Below, in pieces: positions 1-6,430 of a stretch of 18,879 nt of DNA. The stretch comes from CAZXCQ01 sp964639275 (GTDB lineage Bacteria; Desulfobacterota; DSM-4660; Desulfatiglandales; Desulfatiglandaceae), in assembly GCA_964639275.1 (NCBI GenBank), contig CAZXCQ010000104.1, forward strand, positions 1 to 18,879. The letters run 5' to 3'. Below the pieces are notes generated by a model that made no database searches, was not told the DNA's origin, and saw only the letters and a program-made list of their open reading frames with translations. The position numbers were made by a program, and so were the translations under genes. Numbering within the stretch: the stretch's first letter is position 1; each line of letters opens with the position of its first letter.

Positions 1-634
1 TATCTCTCATATCTTTCTTCTGGGGACTGAGGATCTCAACCATGGGCCTTGGATGGCTGACAAGATAGACGATGAATGCCCTCCTTATTTCAGGCTTAAG
101 ACCTTCGCTCTCTAGAAGCAAATGAACATCAAATGGATCCCTGGGGTGCTGGCGGTCAAGGGCGGCGCAGATCTTGCCCGCATACAAATCATGGGGTGAG
201 AGGATTCGCGCTTGGAGAGACAATTCAAAAAGATCCTGAGCCCTTTTCGACAGCGTTTTCGTCTCGGGCGGGTACATGGAGCCCCGGAGTACCAGGTTTG
301 GCTCCACCTTGACGGTTATTCCGTCGCGCTCAACGATCAACCCTCTGACGATATCGGTTCCATAGATCCTTTTCAGGAGGATTGCTGTGCCGGGCATCCT
401 GCCTTTGATCGCCTCCGCTATCCTGGCCAGGTTGTTGCGAATTTCATCCAGAGCAAGATCCCTTTCATGCAAGGGCAAATAGGTCAGATCGATGTCCACG
501 GATAACCGAGGGAGATCCTGCACGAAAAAATTGATTGCCGTGCCTCCCTTCAAGGCAAAGGTCTCTTCTTTGTGTATCAACGGCAGGATTCTCAGAAGCA
601 GTTCCGCCTGCTTGAAGAAAACGGTATCCCTCAT
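1..634 (-). CDS. abiEii: AbiEii-type nucleotidyltransferase toxin, type IV toxin-antitoxin (3' end outside window)
   Basis: The visible 211 residues form a nucleotidyltransferase of the AbiEii family (DUF1814), the toxin of type IV toxin-antitoxin systems. The signature KGGTAIN is at residues 29-35, and SVDIDLTY at 45-52 supplies the paired aspartates D47 and D49 that bind metal and nucleotide. Motif III is VKVEPN near 108-113. Motif IV is YAGKICAALDRQHPRDPFDV near 151-170. All catalytic motifs seem intact in the visible part, and the C-terminus is cut by the window edge. The ATG overlaps the abiEi stop codon as ATGA (631-634), so the two are translationally coupled. Family members phosphorylate or nucleotidylate cellular targets such as tRNA acceptor ends; which target this one uses cannot be read from sequence. 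Confidence 0.88.
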   Translation of the reverse strand, partial: MRDTVFFKQAELLLRILPLIHKEETFALKGGTAINFFVQDLPRLSVDIDLTYLPLHERDLALDEIRNNLARIAEAIKGRMPGTAILLKRIYGTDIVRGLIVERDGITVKVEPNLVLRGSMYPPETKTLSKRAQDLFELSLQARILSPHDLYAGKICAALDRQHPRDPFDVHLLLESEGLKPEIRRAFIVYLVSHPRPMVEILSPQKKDMRD

Positions 635-1413
635 TCCATAGCTTCTTCATAACTGTCTAAAGGGACCGTTATCTGATATTTTTTGTCGTAACGTCCCCCT
701 GGGACAATCATTCGCTTGCCCTTTCCGAGATCGACCAGCGAGAGGTCTAGTTCAGACACCCATGGATGGCCATGCCTCTCCGCCATGGCCAGAAACAGTC
801 TCTTGACTTTAATGGACCGGCATGCGCACAGCATCTCTTGAACCATCTCCGATCGGAGGGTCGCAAGGCTTTCCATGATCCGGAGGGCCTCATCAAAACC
901 GACCCTCCCCGGCACCAGGTGAAGCATCTCCATGGCGGCCCGTTCCGGTGCGGATATCTTGACGGTGAACTCCTTTTCCTTCACTTCCGAGAACCCCCGT
1001 TCCGGGGCTTCGCGGAATAGATTGGTACGAACCAGGGAGATTTCCACCCCTAACCGTTCCCCTTTGAACCAGGTGGGCAAGACCAGACCCTGTGTTGCGT
1101 AAAGGAATATCGTTCTCTTGCCGGAAGGGAGGTAATGGCCATATCCCTTCAGTTCGAGGGCGGTTTTTCCCCCGGGGTGCACATTCAGGCCAAGTTGCTT
1201 TTGAAGGGTGTAGACAGCTCCGGGCCATTCCACACGATCACCGCTCAGAACGTAAGCGCCTCTTCCGAAGGACTGTATCCAACCGCTCCTTTTATATTGG
1301 GTAAGGAGATCATGGCTGAATCCCTTTGTATTCAAGTAGGATGCGGCAGCGGGAGTGCCTCTTGGCCACTGACTGACGAGACGGTTTATTTTTGGTGTCT
1401 TTTCGTTAGACAT
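631..1413 (-). CDS. abiEi: AbiEi-type antitoxin / transcriptional autorepressor
   Basis: This 260-residue protein matches the AbiEi family: an N-terminal winged-helix region (about residues 20-60, with LLTQYKRSGWIQSFGRGAYV) followed by the AbiEi C-terminal region that starts near GLNVHPGGKTALELKGYGHYL. AbiEi proteins in characterised loci counteract the AbiEii toxin and repress their own promoter by binding inverted repeats. The ATG at 1413 is chosen over the in-frame TTG at 1422. No good Shine-Dalgarno sequence precedes it, and the predicted promoter would start transcription at about 1413-1414, so a leaderless mRNA is possible. It overlaps abiEii by 4 bases. The promoter region carries a 9-bp perfect inverted repeat, as expected for autoregulation. 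Confidence 0.88.
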   Translation of the reverse strand: MSNEKTPKINRLVSQWPRGTPAAASYLNTKGFSHDLLTQYKRSGWIQSFGRGAYVLSGDRVEWPGAVYTLQKQLGLNVHPGGKTALELKGYGHYLPSGKRTIFLYATQGLVLPTWFKGERLGVEISLVRTNLFREAPERGFSEVKEKEFTVKISAPERAAMEMLHLVPGRVGFDEALRIMESLATLRSEMVQEMLCACRSIKVKRLFLAMAERHGHPWVSELDLSLVDLGKGKRMIVPGGRYDKKYQITVPLDSYEEAME

Positions 1414-1420
1414 ACTTATC

Positions 1421-1449
1421 AAATAACCATATTTTCAAACTAAAGTCAA
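1421..1449 (-). promoter_or_regulatory. Predicted sigma70-like promoter of abiEi-abiEii
   Basis: On the minus strand TTGACT (1449-1444) is followed after 17 bases by TTATTT (1426-1421). The -35 box is good and the -10 box poor. Start of transcription is expected at about the abiEi ATG. Confidence 0.4.
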
Positions 1450-1462
1450 GGTATAGTTTGAA
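1434..1462. repeat. 9-bp inverted repeat, candidate AbiEi operator
   Basis: TTCAAACTA (1434-1442) and TAGTTTGAA (1454-1462) are perfect inverted copies. Their starts are 20 bases apart, about two helical turns. One arm lies between the predicted -35 and -10 boxes and the other just upstream of -35, so a protein bound here would block the promoter. Characterised AbiEi proteins bind paired inverted repeats upstream of their operon. That this is the site is an inference. Confidence 0.55.
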
Positions 1463-1525
1463 TTTATCCCCATTTCATTACTCTCAGTCATGGAATGACA
1501 GTTTTTCTAAACCAGGACCGGGCCG

Positions 1526-1759
1526 TCACGCCTCATCCACCTCTCGCTCCAACTCTTTCTCGTACCTTTCGATTTCCCACACCGGAGTCCTCAAGCAACC
1601 CCGGATGTTGGTGCGTTTTAGATCACCCTCGTCAATGAGACGGTAGACGGTCCTCACCGAAATGGCGAATTAATCTACCACCTCCTTGACGTCCCGTATG
1701 GCTCCTATAAGTGGGTCCCATCCGTTAGTCGTAGTTTCCATTCTCAACCACCAACGCAT
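1526..1759 (-). pseudogene. Excisionase/MerR-like helix-turn-helix gene with an in-frame ochre codon
   Basis: Reading from ATG 1759 (preceded by AGAGG at 5 bases) gives MRWWLRMETTTNGWDPLIGA, then IRDVKEVVD, then TAA at 1672-1670, then FAISVRTVYRLIDEGDLKRT and a further 28 residues to TGA at 1526. The part after the stop keeps a clear helix-turn-helix of the excisionase/MerR type, ending in a charged helix (WEIERYEKELEREVDEA). Related HTH proteins commonly have Tyr at the interrupted place (KEVxDYxxxSxRTVYRLI), so one base change from TAC or TAT explains it. The frame is otherwise open and the product would be 77 residues. It lies 19 bases downstream of the RHH gene. A sequencing error or a recent nonsense mutation are the alternatives. 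Confidence 0.65.
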
Positions 1760-1778
1760 ACGAACCTCTATTGTCGGC

Positions 1779-1952
1779 TTATTTTGTATGCTTCTTTTTT
1801 GGAGGGGGCGGTTCAATGCCGTGGTGGTCCTGAATATAGGTCAGTATGCCATTGGTGATAAAATTAGAGATTGAGCGCCTTTCCTTTGAGGCATACTCCT
1901 CGATAAATTTCTTTATCTCTTCTTCCAGCCTGATATTGACTAAGATTTTCAT
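1779..1952 (-). CDS. Small ribbon-helix-helix (CopG/Arc-like) protein
   Basis: A 57-residue ORF begins MKILVNIRLEEEIKKFIEEY and continues with ASKERRSISNFITNGILTYI before a proline/lysine tail (EPPPPKKKHTK). The pattern is that of ribbon-helix-helix DNA-binding proteins: an N-terminal beta strand (KILVNIRL), helix A (EEEIKKFIEEYASKER), the turn RSISNF, and helix B. Such proteins are dimeric repressors, often of toxin-antitoxin or mobile-element genes. AAGAAGG lies just upstream of the ATG. It is more AT-rich than the surrounding genes, which suggests acquired DNA. The next gene downstream on the same strand is the interrupted HTH gene. No toxin-like partner is visible directly beside it, so its role is unknown. 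Confidence 0.7.
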   Translation of the reverse strand: MKILVNIRLEEEIKKFIEEYASKERRSISNFITNGILTYIQDHHGIEPPPPKKKHTK

Positions 1953-2228
1953 ACCTTCTTTTTAACCAATCTGTAAGAAGATGTAAACAAGACATTGACT
2001 TTTATAAATTGAAATTCTACCGTTACGATAGCTAATAGATAGTATATTTATAGCGTCTACCAGACCTAGATCGAGCGTGAAGTAGGTACCTACCCAAACC
2101 ACAGGGCAATGAAAAGCCCATCACCATCCTGAGCTGGTACATTACCTACAGGACGGTTTCGTTGGATCACCGGGTGGAAATGGAAAGGAGGTTGAGGGGG
2201 GCGCTGAGTCGGATTTAGGGGGCATGAA
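1953..2228. other. AT-rich intergenic region with possible gene remnant
   Basis: About 275 bases without an assigned gene. The first 100 bases are AT-rich and are the upstream region of the RHH gene, with a direct GATAG repeat at about 2023-2038. From 2081 to a TAG at 2216-2218 one plus-strand frame is open for 45 codons and contains a protein-like stretch (KPITILSWYITYRTVSLDHR), but it has no start codon except an internal ATG. It could be the 3' end of a decayed gene. AGGGGG just upstream of 2229 serves the next gene. Confidence 0.35.
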
Positions 2229-2837
2229 ATGATTAAAAGAATAATATCAGGCGGGCAAACCGGGGTGGATCGAGCGGCTCTTGATGTTGCTGACAGGCTT
2301 GGTATCCCGCACGGCGGGTGGATACCAAAGGGACGTAGGGCTGAAAATGGCCCCCTGTCGAGTAAATATCAGCTGGAGGAAATGCCAACGGCCAGCTATC
2401 CAAAACGGACCGAAATGAACGTCCTCCACTCAGACGGCACACTGATCATATCCCATGGGAAGCTGACCGGTGGGTCAGCCTTAACCCGAAAGCTGGCAAA
2501 AAAGCATGGTCGCCCTTGGGTCCATGTGGATCTGGACAAGCTTTCTCTTTCCGATGTTGTCAGAGTTGTCAGGGCATGGATCGAGCGAAACAGTATTGAG
2601 GTCTTGCATGTGGCCGGAGCACGGGCCTCTAAAGATCCGTCTGCTTATGACACCACAGTCAACATTTTGCAGGATCTATTGGTAGGCTACCCCTTTTACG
2701 CCGCTCCAAGGCTTACCATTGCAGAGCCATCTCACATTTTCCAAATCCAGAGGGCATGCGGGCCCTGGAGAGATATGGGGATAAGTATATCGGAGAAATT
2801 AGCATTGTCACACATACCGGATACCAATCTGAGGTAA
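2229..2837 (+). CDS. Putative molybdenum carrier protein (SLOG/YpsA-like Rossmann fold)
   Basis: Residues 1 to about 155 match the putative molybdenum-carrier family. The nucleotide-binding loop IISGGQTGVDRAALD is at residues 5-19, HGGWIPKGRRAENGP at 28-42, a central GTLIISHGKLTGGSALT, and the end motif VAGARASKDPSAYDTTVNIL. The family belongs to the SLOG (DprA/LOG-like) superfamily, whose members are predicted to bind nucleotide-type ligands. The molybdenum-cofactor role of the name rests on few studies. Residues after about 160 (from 2700) do not look like the family and overlap the next ORF in another frame, which suggests a natural stop was lost or a frameshift occurred. ATG 2229 has AGGGGG upstream. 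There is no moco gene next to it, but a HExxH hydrolase-like ORF follows. Confidence 0.75.
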   Translation: MIKRIISGGQTGVDRAALDVADRLGIPHGGWIPKGRRAENGPLSSKYQLEEMPTASYPKRTEMNVLHSDGTLIISHGKLTGGSALTRKLAKKHGRPWVHVDLDKLSLSDVVRVVRAWIERNSIEVLHVAGARASKDPSAYDTTVNILQDLLVGYPFYAAPRLTIAEPSHIFQIQRACGPWRDMGISISEKLALSHIPDTNLR

Positions 2838-3109
2838 CGTTAGCCCACGAGCAGGCTCATATTGCCACTGTAAGGTGCAAGGCTTATAGAGACAAGGAAA
2901 GAAATGAATGGACTTCTGTGAGCCAAAGAATTGAAGGTGAGAGCGTGCACGGACCTTCATTCCAAAGAGCCTACCAAAGGATGATCTTTAGGGCTGAAAG
3001 GGTTTATGGGAAAGAACTTACAAAGCTGATGTGGATGGGGTTGGAGATATATAAAAGGGAGTCTTCTGAGAGCCGTGAGAATCGAGAATCTCAGGGCAAG
3101 GTATGCTAG
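2756..3109 (+). CDS. HExxH metallohydrolase-like protein, perhaps 5'-truncated by a frameshift
   Basis: The 117-residue ORF has LAHEQAHI at residues 29-36, a zinc-metallopeptidase HExxH motif with H31, E32 and H35. A downstream ESVHGPSF at 62-69 supplies a possible third ligand, H65. HExxH followed by HGPxF resembles putative metallohydrolases of the TIGR04338 type and, more distantly, SprT/M48-like peptidases. The ORF overlaps the preceding gene by 82 bases in another frame, and only a too-close AGAGGG precedes its ATG. The same frame is open upstream to about 2650, so the true protein may start earlier, or one base change may have split a SLOG-metallohydrolase fusion. The tail from residue 101 is low-complexity (ESSESRENRES). 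No signal peptide is seen. Confidence 0.55.
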   Translation: MRALERYGDKYIGEISIVTHTGYQSEVTLAHEQAHIATVRCKAYRDKERNEWTSVSQRIEGESVHGPSFQRAYQRMIFRAERVYGKELTKLMWMGLEIYKRESSESRENRESQGKVC

Positions 3110-3197
3110 CCAGGGTATGGGCGATATGAGATGTAAGATGAAAAAGACGGTAAAATAGAGGCGAGGTTGGAAATATGGTTGGAAAACGGAATTACGT

Positions 3198-3232
3198 AAA
3201 CAAAAGAGGGGTTACGAAAGTAACGTAACCCC
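3198..3232 (-). terminator. Rho-independent terminator of the initiator tRNA gene
   Basis: GGGGTTACG (3208-3216) pairs perfectly with CGTAACCCC (3224-3232) around a 7-base loop. Read on the minus strand, the stem is followed by TCTTTTGTTT. It lies 13 bases past the tRNA 3' end. Confidence 0.7.
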
Positions 3233-3244
3233 TTGATTTCGCTC

Positions 3245-3321
<77 letters not shown>

Positions 3322-3331
3322 GCAAAGAATC

Positions 3332-3360
3332 ATTTTAAGAAACCAATGTCTTTTTGTCAA
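3332..3360 (-). promoter_or_regulatory. Sigma70-like promoter of the tRNA-fMet gene
   Basis: On the minus strand a perfect TTGACA (3360-3355) and TAAAAT (3337-3332) are separated by 17 bases. The tRNA 5' end is 10 bases past the -10 box. Confidence 0.8.
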
Positions 3361-3391
3361 ACAAAAAAAGCCTTTTGATATCGGGGTGGTG

Positions 3392-4915
3392 CTATCTTGC
3401 AGGGAGCCTTACAACAAAGGTCGCGCCTTTTCCCGGGATGCTGTCGGCCCATATTTCTCCCTTGTGGGCCTCCACCACCTTGTAAGATATGGACAGGCCA
3501 AGGCCGGAGCCACTGGCCCGGGTGGTGTAGAATGGTTCAAAGATCCGGAGTAGATCTTCTTCTCTTATCCCACACCCTTCGTCACTCAAGCGGATCTCAA
3601 CCCCGTCATACCATCTTCCAGTGCTGATCCTGACCATCCCGCCATTTTCCATGGCCTCGATACCGTTGGCAATGATATTAATGAAGACCTGTTTTAACTT
3701 GTCAGGGTCACAGCTTATTTCCTCCAGATCAGGGGATAAATCTGCCTCCAGGCAGTATTTTTCGGATGAATAGATCTCACCCATTATCTTCAACACGTCC
3801 TGAATCACTGAATTGATATCCGCAGGTCTTTTTACAAGATTATAGACCTTGGTAAAATCCCCCAGGTTTGCTACGAGTTTTTCGAGCCGGCCGACCTCAT
3901 CAAAGATCATATCCAGCTTTTGAATGGCCTTTTCGTCGGTCAGATGCGGCCTTATCTGATGGGAAAACCCCCCTATAATCATTAGCGGATTCTTTATCTC
4001 GTGAGCCACATGGGCCACTGTCTGACCGACTGCTGCAAGACGCTCGGATCGCAACAACTTCTTCTCCAGTTGTCTCTGCGCAGTGACATCCCTGATGATG
4101 GCCGTAAATGTAATCCCCCCTTCTATTTCGTGGTGCGACAGGCCTATTTCAACGGGAAATTCCTCACCGCCTTTTCTCAGGGCGGAAAGGGACAGGGTCT
4201 TTCCCATGACCCTGGGCTCCCGGGTTTGCAGAAATCCTCTCACAAATCTGTAATGATCCCCATACGGGGGGGGGATCAGCATGTTGAGATTCTGGCCCAG
4301 GACCTCATGCCTGGAGTATCCAAATATCCGTTTTGCTGCATTGTTAAAAAGCACGATTTTGTGATCTTCATCAATACTGATGATGGCATCGGTTGCCGTA
4401 TCGAGGATGGTCCTGAATTTTCTCTCAGAGGCATGAAGTTTTTGGATCAGGTTTTGATAGTCTGTCACATCCCTCGAGATTTCGACGAAGTGTCTCGGGG
4501 CCTCCCCGCCGGAGGCCACCGGATAAATGATACGGACCATCTCTTTGACATCACCATCCGCCTGTGTGTGGCGATGGGTTACCTCGACCCTTTTTCCCGT
4601 CCTTTCTGCCTGTTCGAGCGGGCACAGGTCTTTGTCAAATCGACACGGTTTATCCGACTGATGGATGATCTCATGGCATTTTCTTCCGACCACCGCCTCT
4701 TTTTTGAGTCCATAGTTTTCGAGAAACCCCCTGTTGACGTGTTCGATAGTAAAGGCCTCGTCAACCACCAGGATCTCTTCATTGATCCCGTCAAAAAGGG
4801 TTTCCAGGAAGAGATTGCTGACCTTCATTTCCTTTAGTCGCTGCTCCTTTTGCGCCAGGGTCTCCCTCAGGGCCCTGACTTCCTCTTTGAGCCTGTCTAT
4901 CTCTGAGGTCGCCAT
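3392..4915 (-). CDS. Soluble PAS-PAS sensor histidine kinase
   Basis: This 507-residue kinase has an N-terminal coiled coil (about 5-35), a first PAS domain (about 40-150), a second PAS domain (about 165-280), a HisKA domain with phospho-acceptor H305 in VAHVAHEIKNPLM, and a HATPase domain with the N box (N417 in NIIANGIEAM), DEGCG (445-449), FEPFYTT and GSGLGLS (469-475). No membrane segment is present, so the signal is intracellular. PAS1 has three cysteines (C80, C91, C98 in KCHEII, KPCRFD and LCPLE), a pattern that could bind a metal or cofactor or sense redox. ATG 4915 is preferred to ATG 4939 because GGGAGGA precedes it at the right distance. It overlaps the upstream gene by 19 bases. 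No response regulator is nearby. Confidence 0.9.
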   Translation of the reverse strand: MATSEIDRLKEEVRALRETLAQKEQRLKEMKVSNLFLETLFDGINEEILVVDEAFTIEHVNRGFLENYGLKKEAVVGRKCHEIIHQSDKPCRFDKDLCPLEQAERTGKRVEVTHRHTQADGDVKEMVRIIYPVASGGEAPRHFVEISRDVTDYQNLIQKLHASERKFRTILDTATDAIISIDEDHKIVLFNNAAKRIFGYSRHEVLGQNLNMLIPPPYGDHYRFVRGFLQTREPRVMGKTLSLSALRKGGEEFPVEIGLSHHEIEGGITFTAIIRDVTAQRQLEKKLLRSERLAAVGQTVAHVAHEIKNPLMIIGGFSHQIRPHLTDEKAIQKLDMIFDEVGRLEKLVANLGDFTKVYNLVKRPADINSVIQDVLKIMGEIYSSEKYCLEADLSPDLEEISCDPDKLKQVFINIIANGIEAMENGGMVRISTGRWYDGVEIRLSDEGCGIREEDLLRIFEPFYTTRASGSGLGLSISYKVVEAHKGEIWADSIPGKGATFVVRLPAR

Positions 4916-5490
4916 TTTAGTCCTCCCATCTTTGGACAATAAAAGACATATTCGAGGGACAGGATATCAAACATCTCATCCGTCCCCCTCCTGATGGCCA
5001 GGTAAAGCTCCTTCATGGTACTGGACCTGCTGAGTGAGGATCGGTATTCGGATTCATTGTAAAACCAGGAATCGACCGGGAGCAGGACCTGATCAAGAGG
5101 CCCGTACCAGTTTGCACCGAGTTCGTTTCTCATTTCAAAGACCTTTTTGTACATGGACCTGAGGATGTCTGTCCTTAAGATCGGGCTCACCTGATTAATC
5201 ATACAGTCCATCAGACCGGTGAGGTAATAGACCTCCCTCATCTTTTCTTCGCTTTCCCGATAGGCATAAATGGACCGAATCGTTTGACCCATGCCCCCCT
5301 TTAAAGAGAAGTGGGGTGGAAGATTGTAGGTCTCCTCAGGAGAGGATTCGAGTCTTGCAGACTGGGACTTTAACATCTGAACAAAATGGGTGGTTTCCCA
5401 GTATGCCCTCCGGAACTCCCATGGACTTGAGGTGATCAGATTCCCCGGTTGTCGTTCCATGCGCTGTTGTATGTCTATGACTTCGCCCAT
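4897..5490 (-). CDS. Conserved-looking protein of unknown function
   Basis: I do not recognise this 197-residue protein. It is soluble, without signal peptide or membrane helices, and rich in aromatic and charged residues (EFRRAYWETTHFVQMLKSQS near 26-45; ANWYGPLDQVLLPVDSWFYN near 124-143). It seems largely helical. Two cysteines occur (CMINQ and FYCPKMGG), too few for a metal site. It lies between xerD (31-base gap) and the histidine kinase, whose start codon it overlaps by 19 bases. The overlap predicts coupled translation, so the pair may act together, for example as a kinase partner or input protein. That is inference only. Codon use appears similar to its neighbours. Confidence 0.75.
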   Translation of the reverse strand: MGEVIDIQQRMERQPGNLITSSPWEFRRAYWETTHFVQMLKSQSARLESSPEETYNLPPHFSLKGGMGQTIRSIYAYRESEEKMREVYYLTGLMDCMINQVSPILRTDILRSMYKKVFEMRNELGANWYGPLDQVLLPVDSWFYNESEYRSSLSRSSTMKELYLAIRRGTDEMFDILSLEYVFYCPKMGGLKWRPQR

Positions 5491-5521
5491 GGCATTTTTC
5501 CAATCTTCCGGTCTATCCGGG

Positions 5522-6430
5522 TCAGGGCCTGGGATGACATCTTTCGTGTATCTCTCTTAGATGTTTCCGGGTGACATGGGTGTAGATCTGTGTGGTGGAG
5601 ATATCCGCATGGCCCAACATAACCTGCACCGACCTTAAATCGGCCCCCGCCTCAAGGAGATGACTGGCAAAGGAATGTCTTATGCCGTGAGGCGTTATCC
5701 TCTTTTTGATCCCGGCTGCTATTCCATGCCTTTTGATCACCTTCCAAAACCCCTGACGGGACATGGGACCACCCCTGGCGGTCAAAAAGAGATATGCAGA
5801 GTTCGCCCCCTTTTTCAGCCGGGCCCGACCGTTTGAAACATATTCTTGGAGGGCCTCAATGGCCTTTTCTCCCAGGGGGACAACTCTCTCTTTTGAACCC
5901 TTTCCCATTGTCCTCAGATAACCCGCCTCCAGGTTTATATCAAAAGATTTGAGCCTTACGAGCTCCGAAACCCTCAGGCCGGTGGCATACAGGACCTCGA
6001 GCATGGCCTTATCTCTCTGACCCCTGGGATTGGTGGCATCGGGCTGGGACAAGAGCCGGTCGACTTCCAGTATGCTTAAAATTTCGGGTAGCCTGTTGGA
6101 TTGCTTTGGTGCCTCCACAAGCCTGGCCGGGTTGTCACTGATCTTGTCCTCGGATGCAAGAAAGCGGAAGAACATCTTTATGGCCGAGATGTTCCTTGCC
6201 ACAGTCCTCGCTGACAGGTCCCTGCCCAACTGGGCAGTGTATTCTGAGATCTGCTTTTCTCCCACCACCTGGGGATTGAGTCCCCTGGCTTCCAGGAATC
6301 GAGTGAATTTGACCAGGTCTCGGCTGTAGGCCTGGACCGTGTTATCCGAAAGCCCTCGTTCAATCCTGAGATAGTTGATAAATTGATCTACCAGGTGGTA
6401 CATGCCGGGACTCAAACCTCTGCGGGACAT
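5522..6430 (-). CDS. xerD: XerD/XerC-type site-specific tyrosine recombinase
   Basis: The protein (302 residues) has the core-binding SAM-like domain (about 10-95) and the catalytic domain (about 115-295) of Xer recombinases, which resolve chromosome dimers at dif with FtsK. The catalytic set is complete: R153 in ATGLRVSEL, K177 in GKGSKERVVPLG, H248 and R251 in HGIRHSFASHLLE, H274 in LGHADIS, and nucleophile Y283 in TTQIYTHV. The spacing agrees with E. coli XerD. Length and the lack of any element nearby suggest the housekeeping enzyme, not a phage integrase. XerC versus XerD cannot be settled without alignment. ATG 6430 shares a base with the upstream stop (TGATG). A TTG one codon earlier and an ATG ten codons later are alternatives. 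Confidence 0.92.
   Translation of the reverse strand: MSRRGLSPGMYHLVDQFINYLRIERGLSDNTVQAYSRDLVKFTRFLEARGLNPQVVGEKQISEYTAQLGRDLSARTVARNISAIKMFFRFLASEDKISDNPARLVEAPKQSNRLPEILSILEVDRLLSQPDATNPRGQRDKAMLEVLYATGLRVSELVRLKSFDINLEAGYLRTMGKGSKERVVPLGEKAIEALQEYVSNGRARLKKGANSAYLFLTARGGPMSRQGFWKVIKRHGIAAGIKKRITPHGIRHSFASHLLEAGADLRSVQVMLGHADISTTQIYTHVTRKHLREIHERCHPRP

Noticed and set aside
1481..1506. Short hairpin GTCAT-GGA-ATGAC followed by five T on the plus strand
   Set aside because: The stem is only 5 bp with a 3-base loop, and no plus-strand gene ends there.
4001..4837. Long plus-strand ORF of 278 codons
   Set aside because: It is the antisense of the histidine kinase, whose domains are all clear.
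5522..6430. Recombinase as the integrase of a mobile element next to tRNA-fMet
   Set aside because: It matches housekeeping Xer spacing and is embedded in an operon with a peptidase gene, 2 kb from the tRNA on the non-accessory side.
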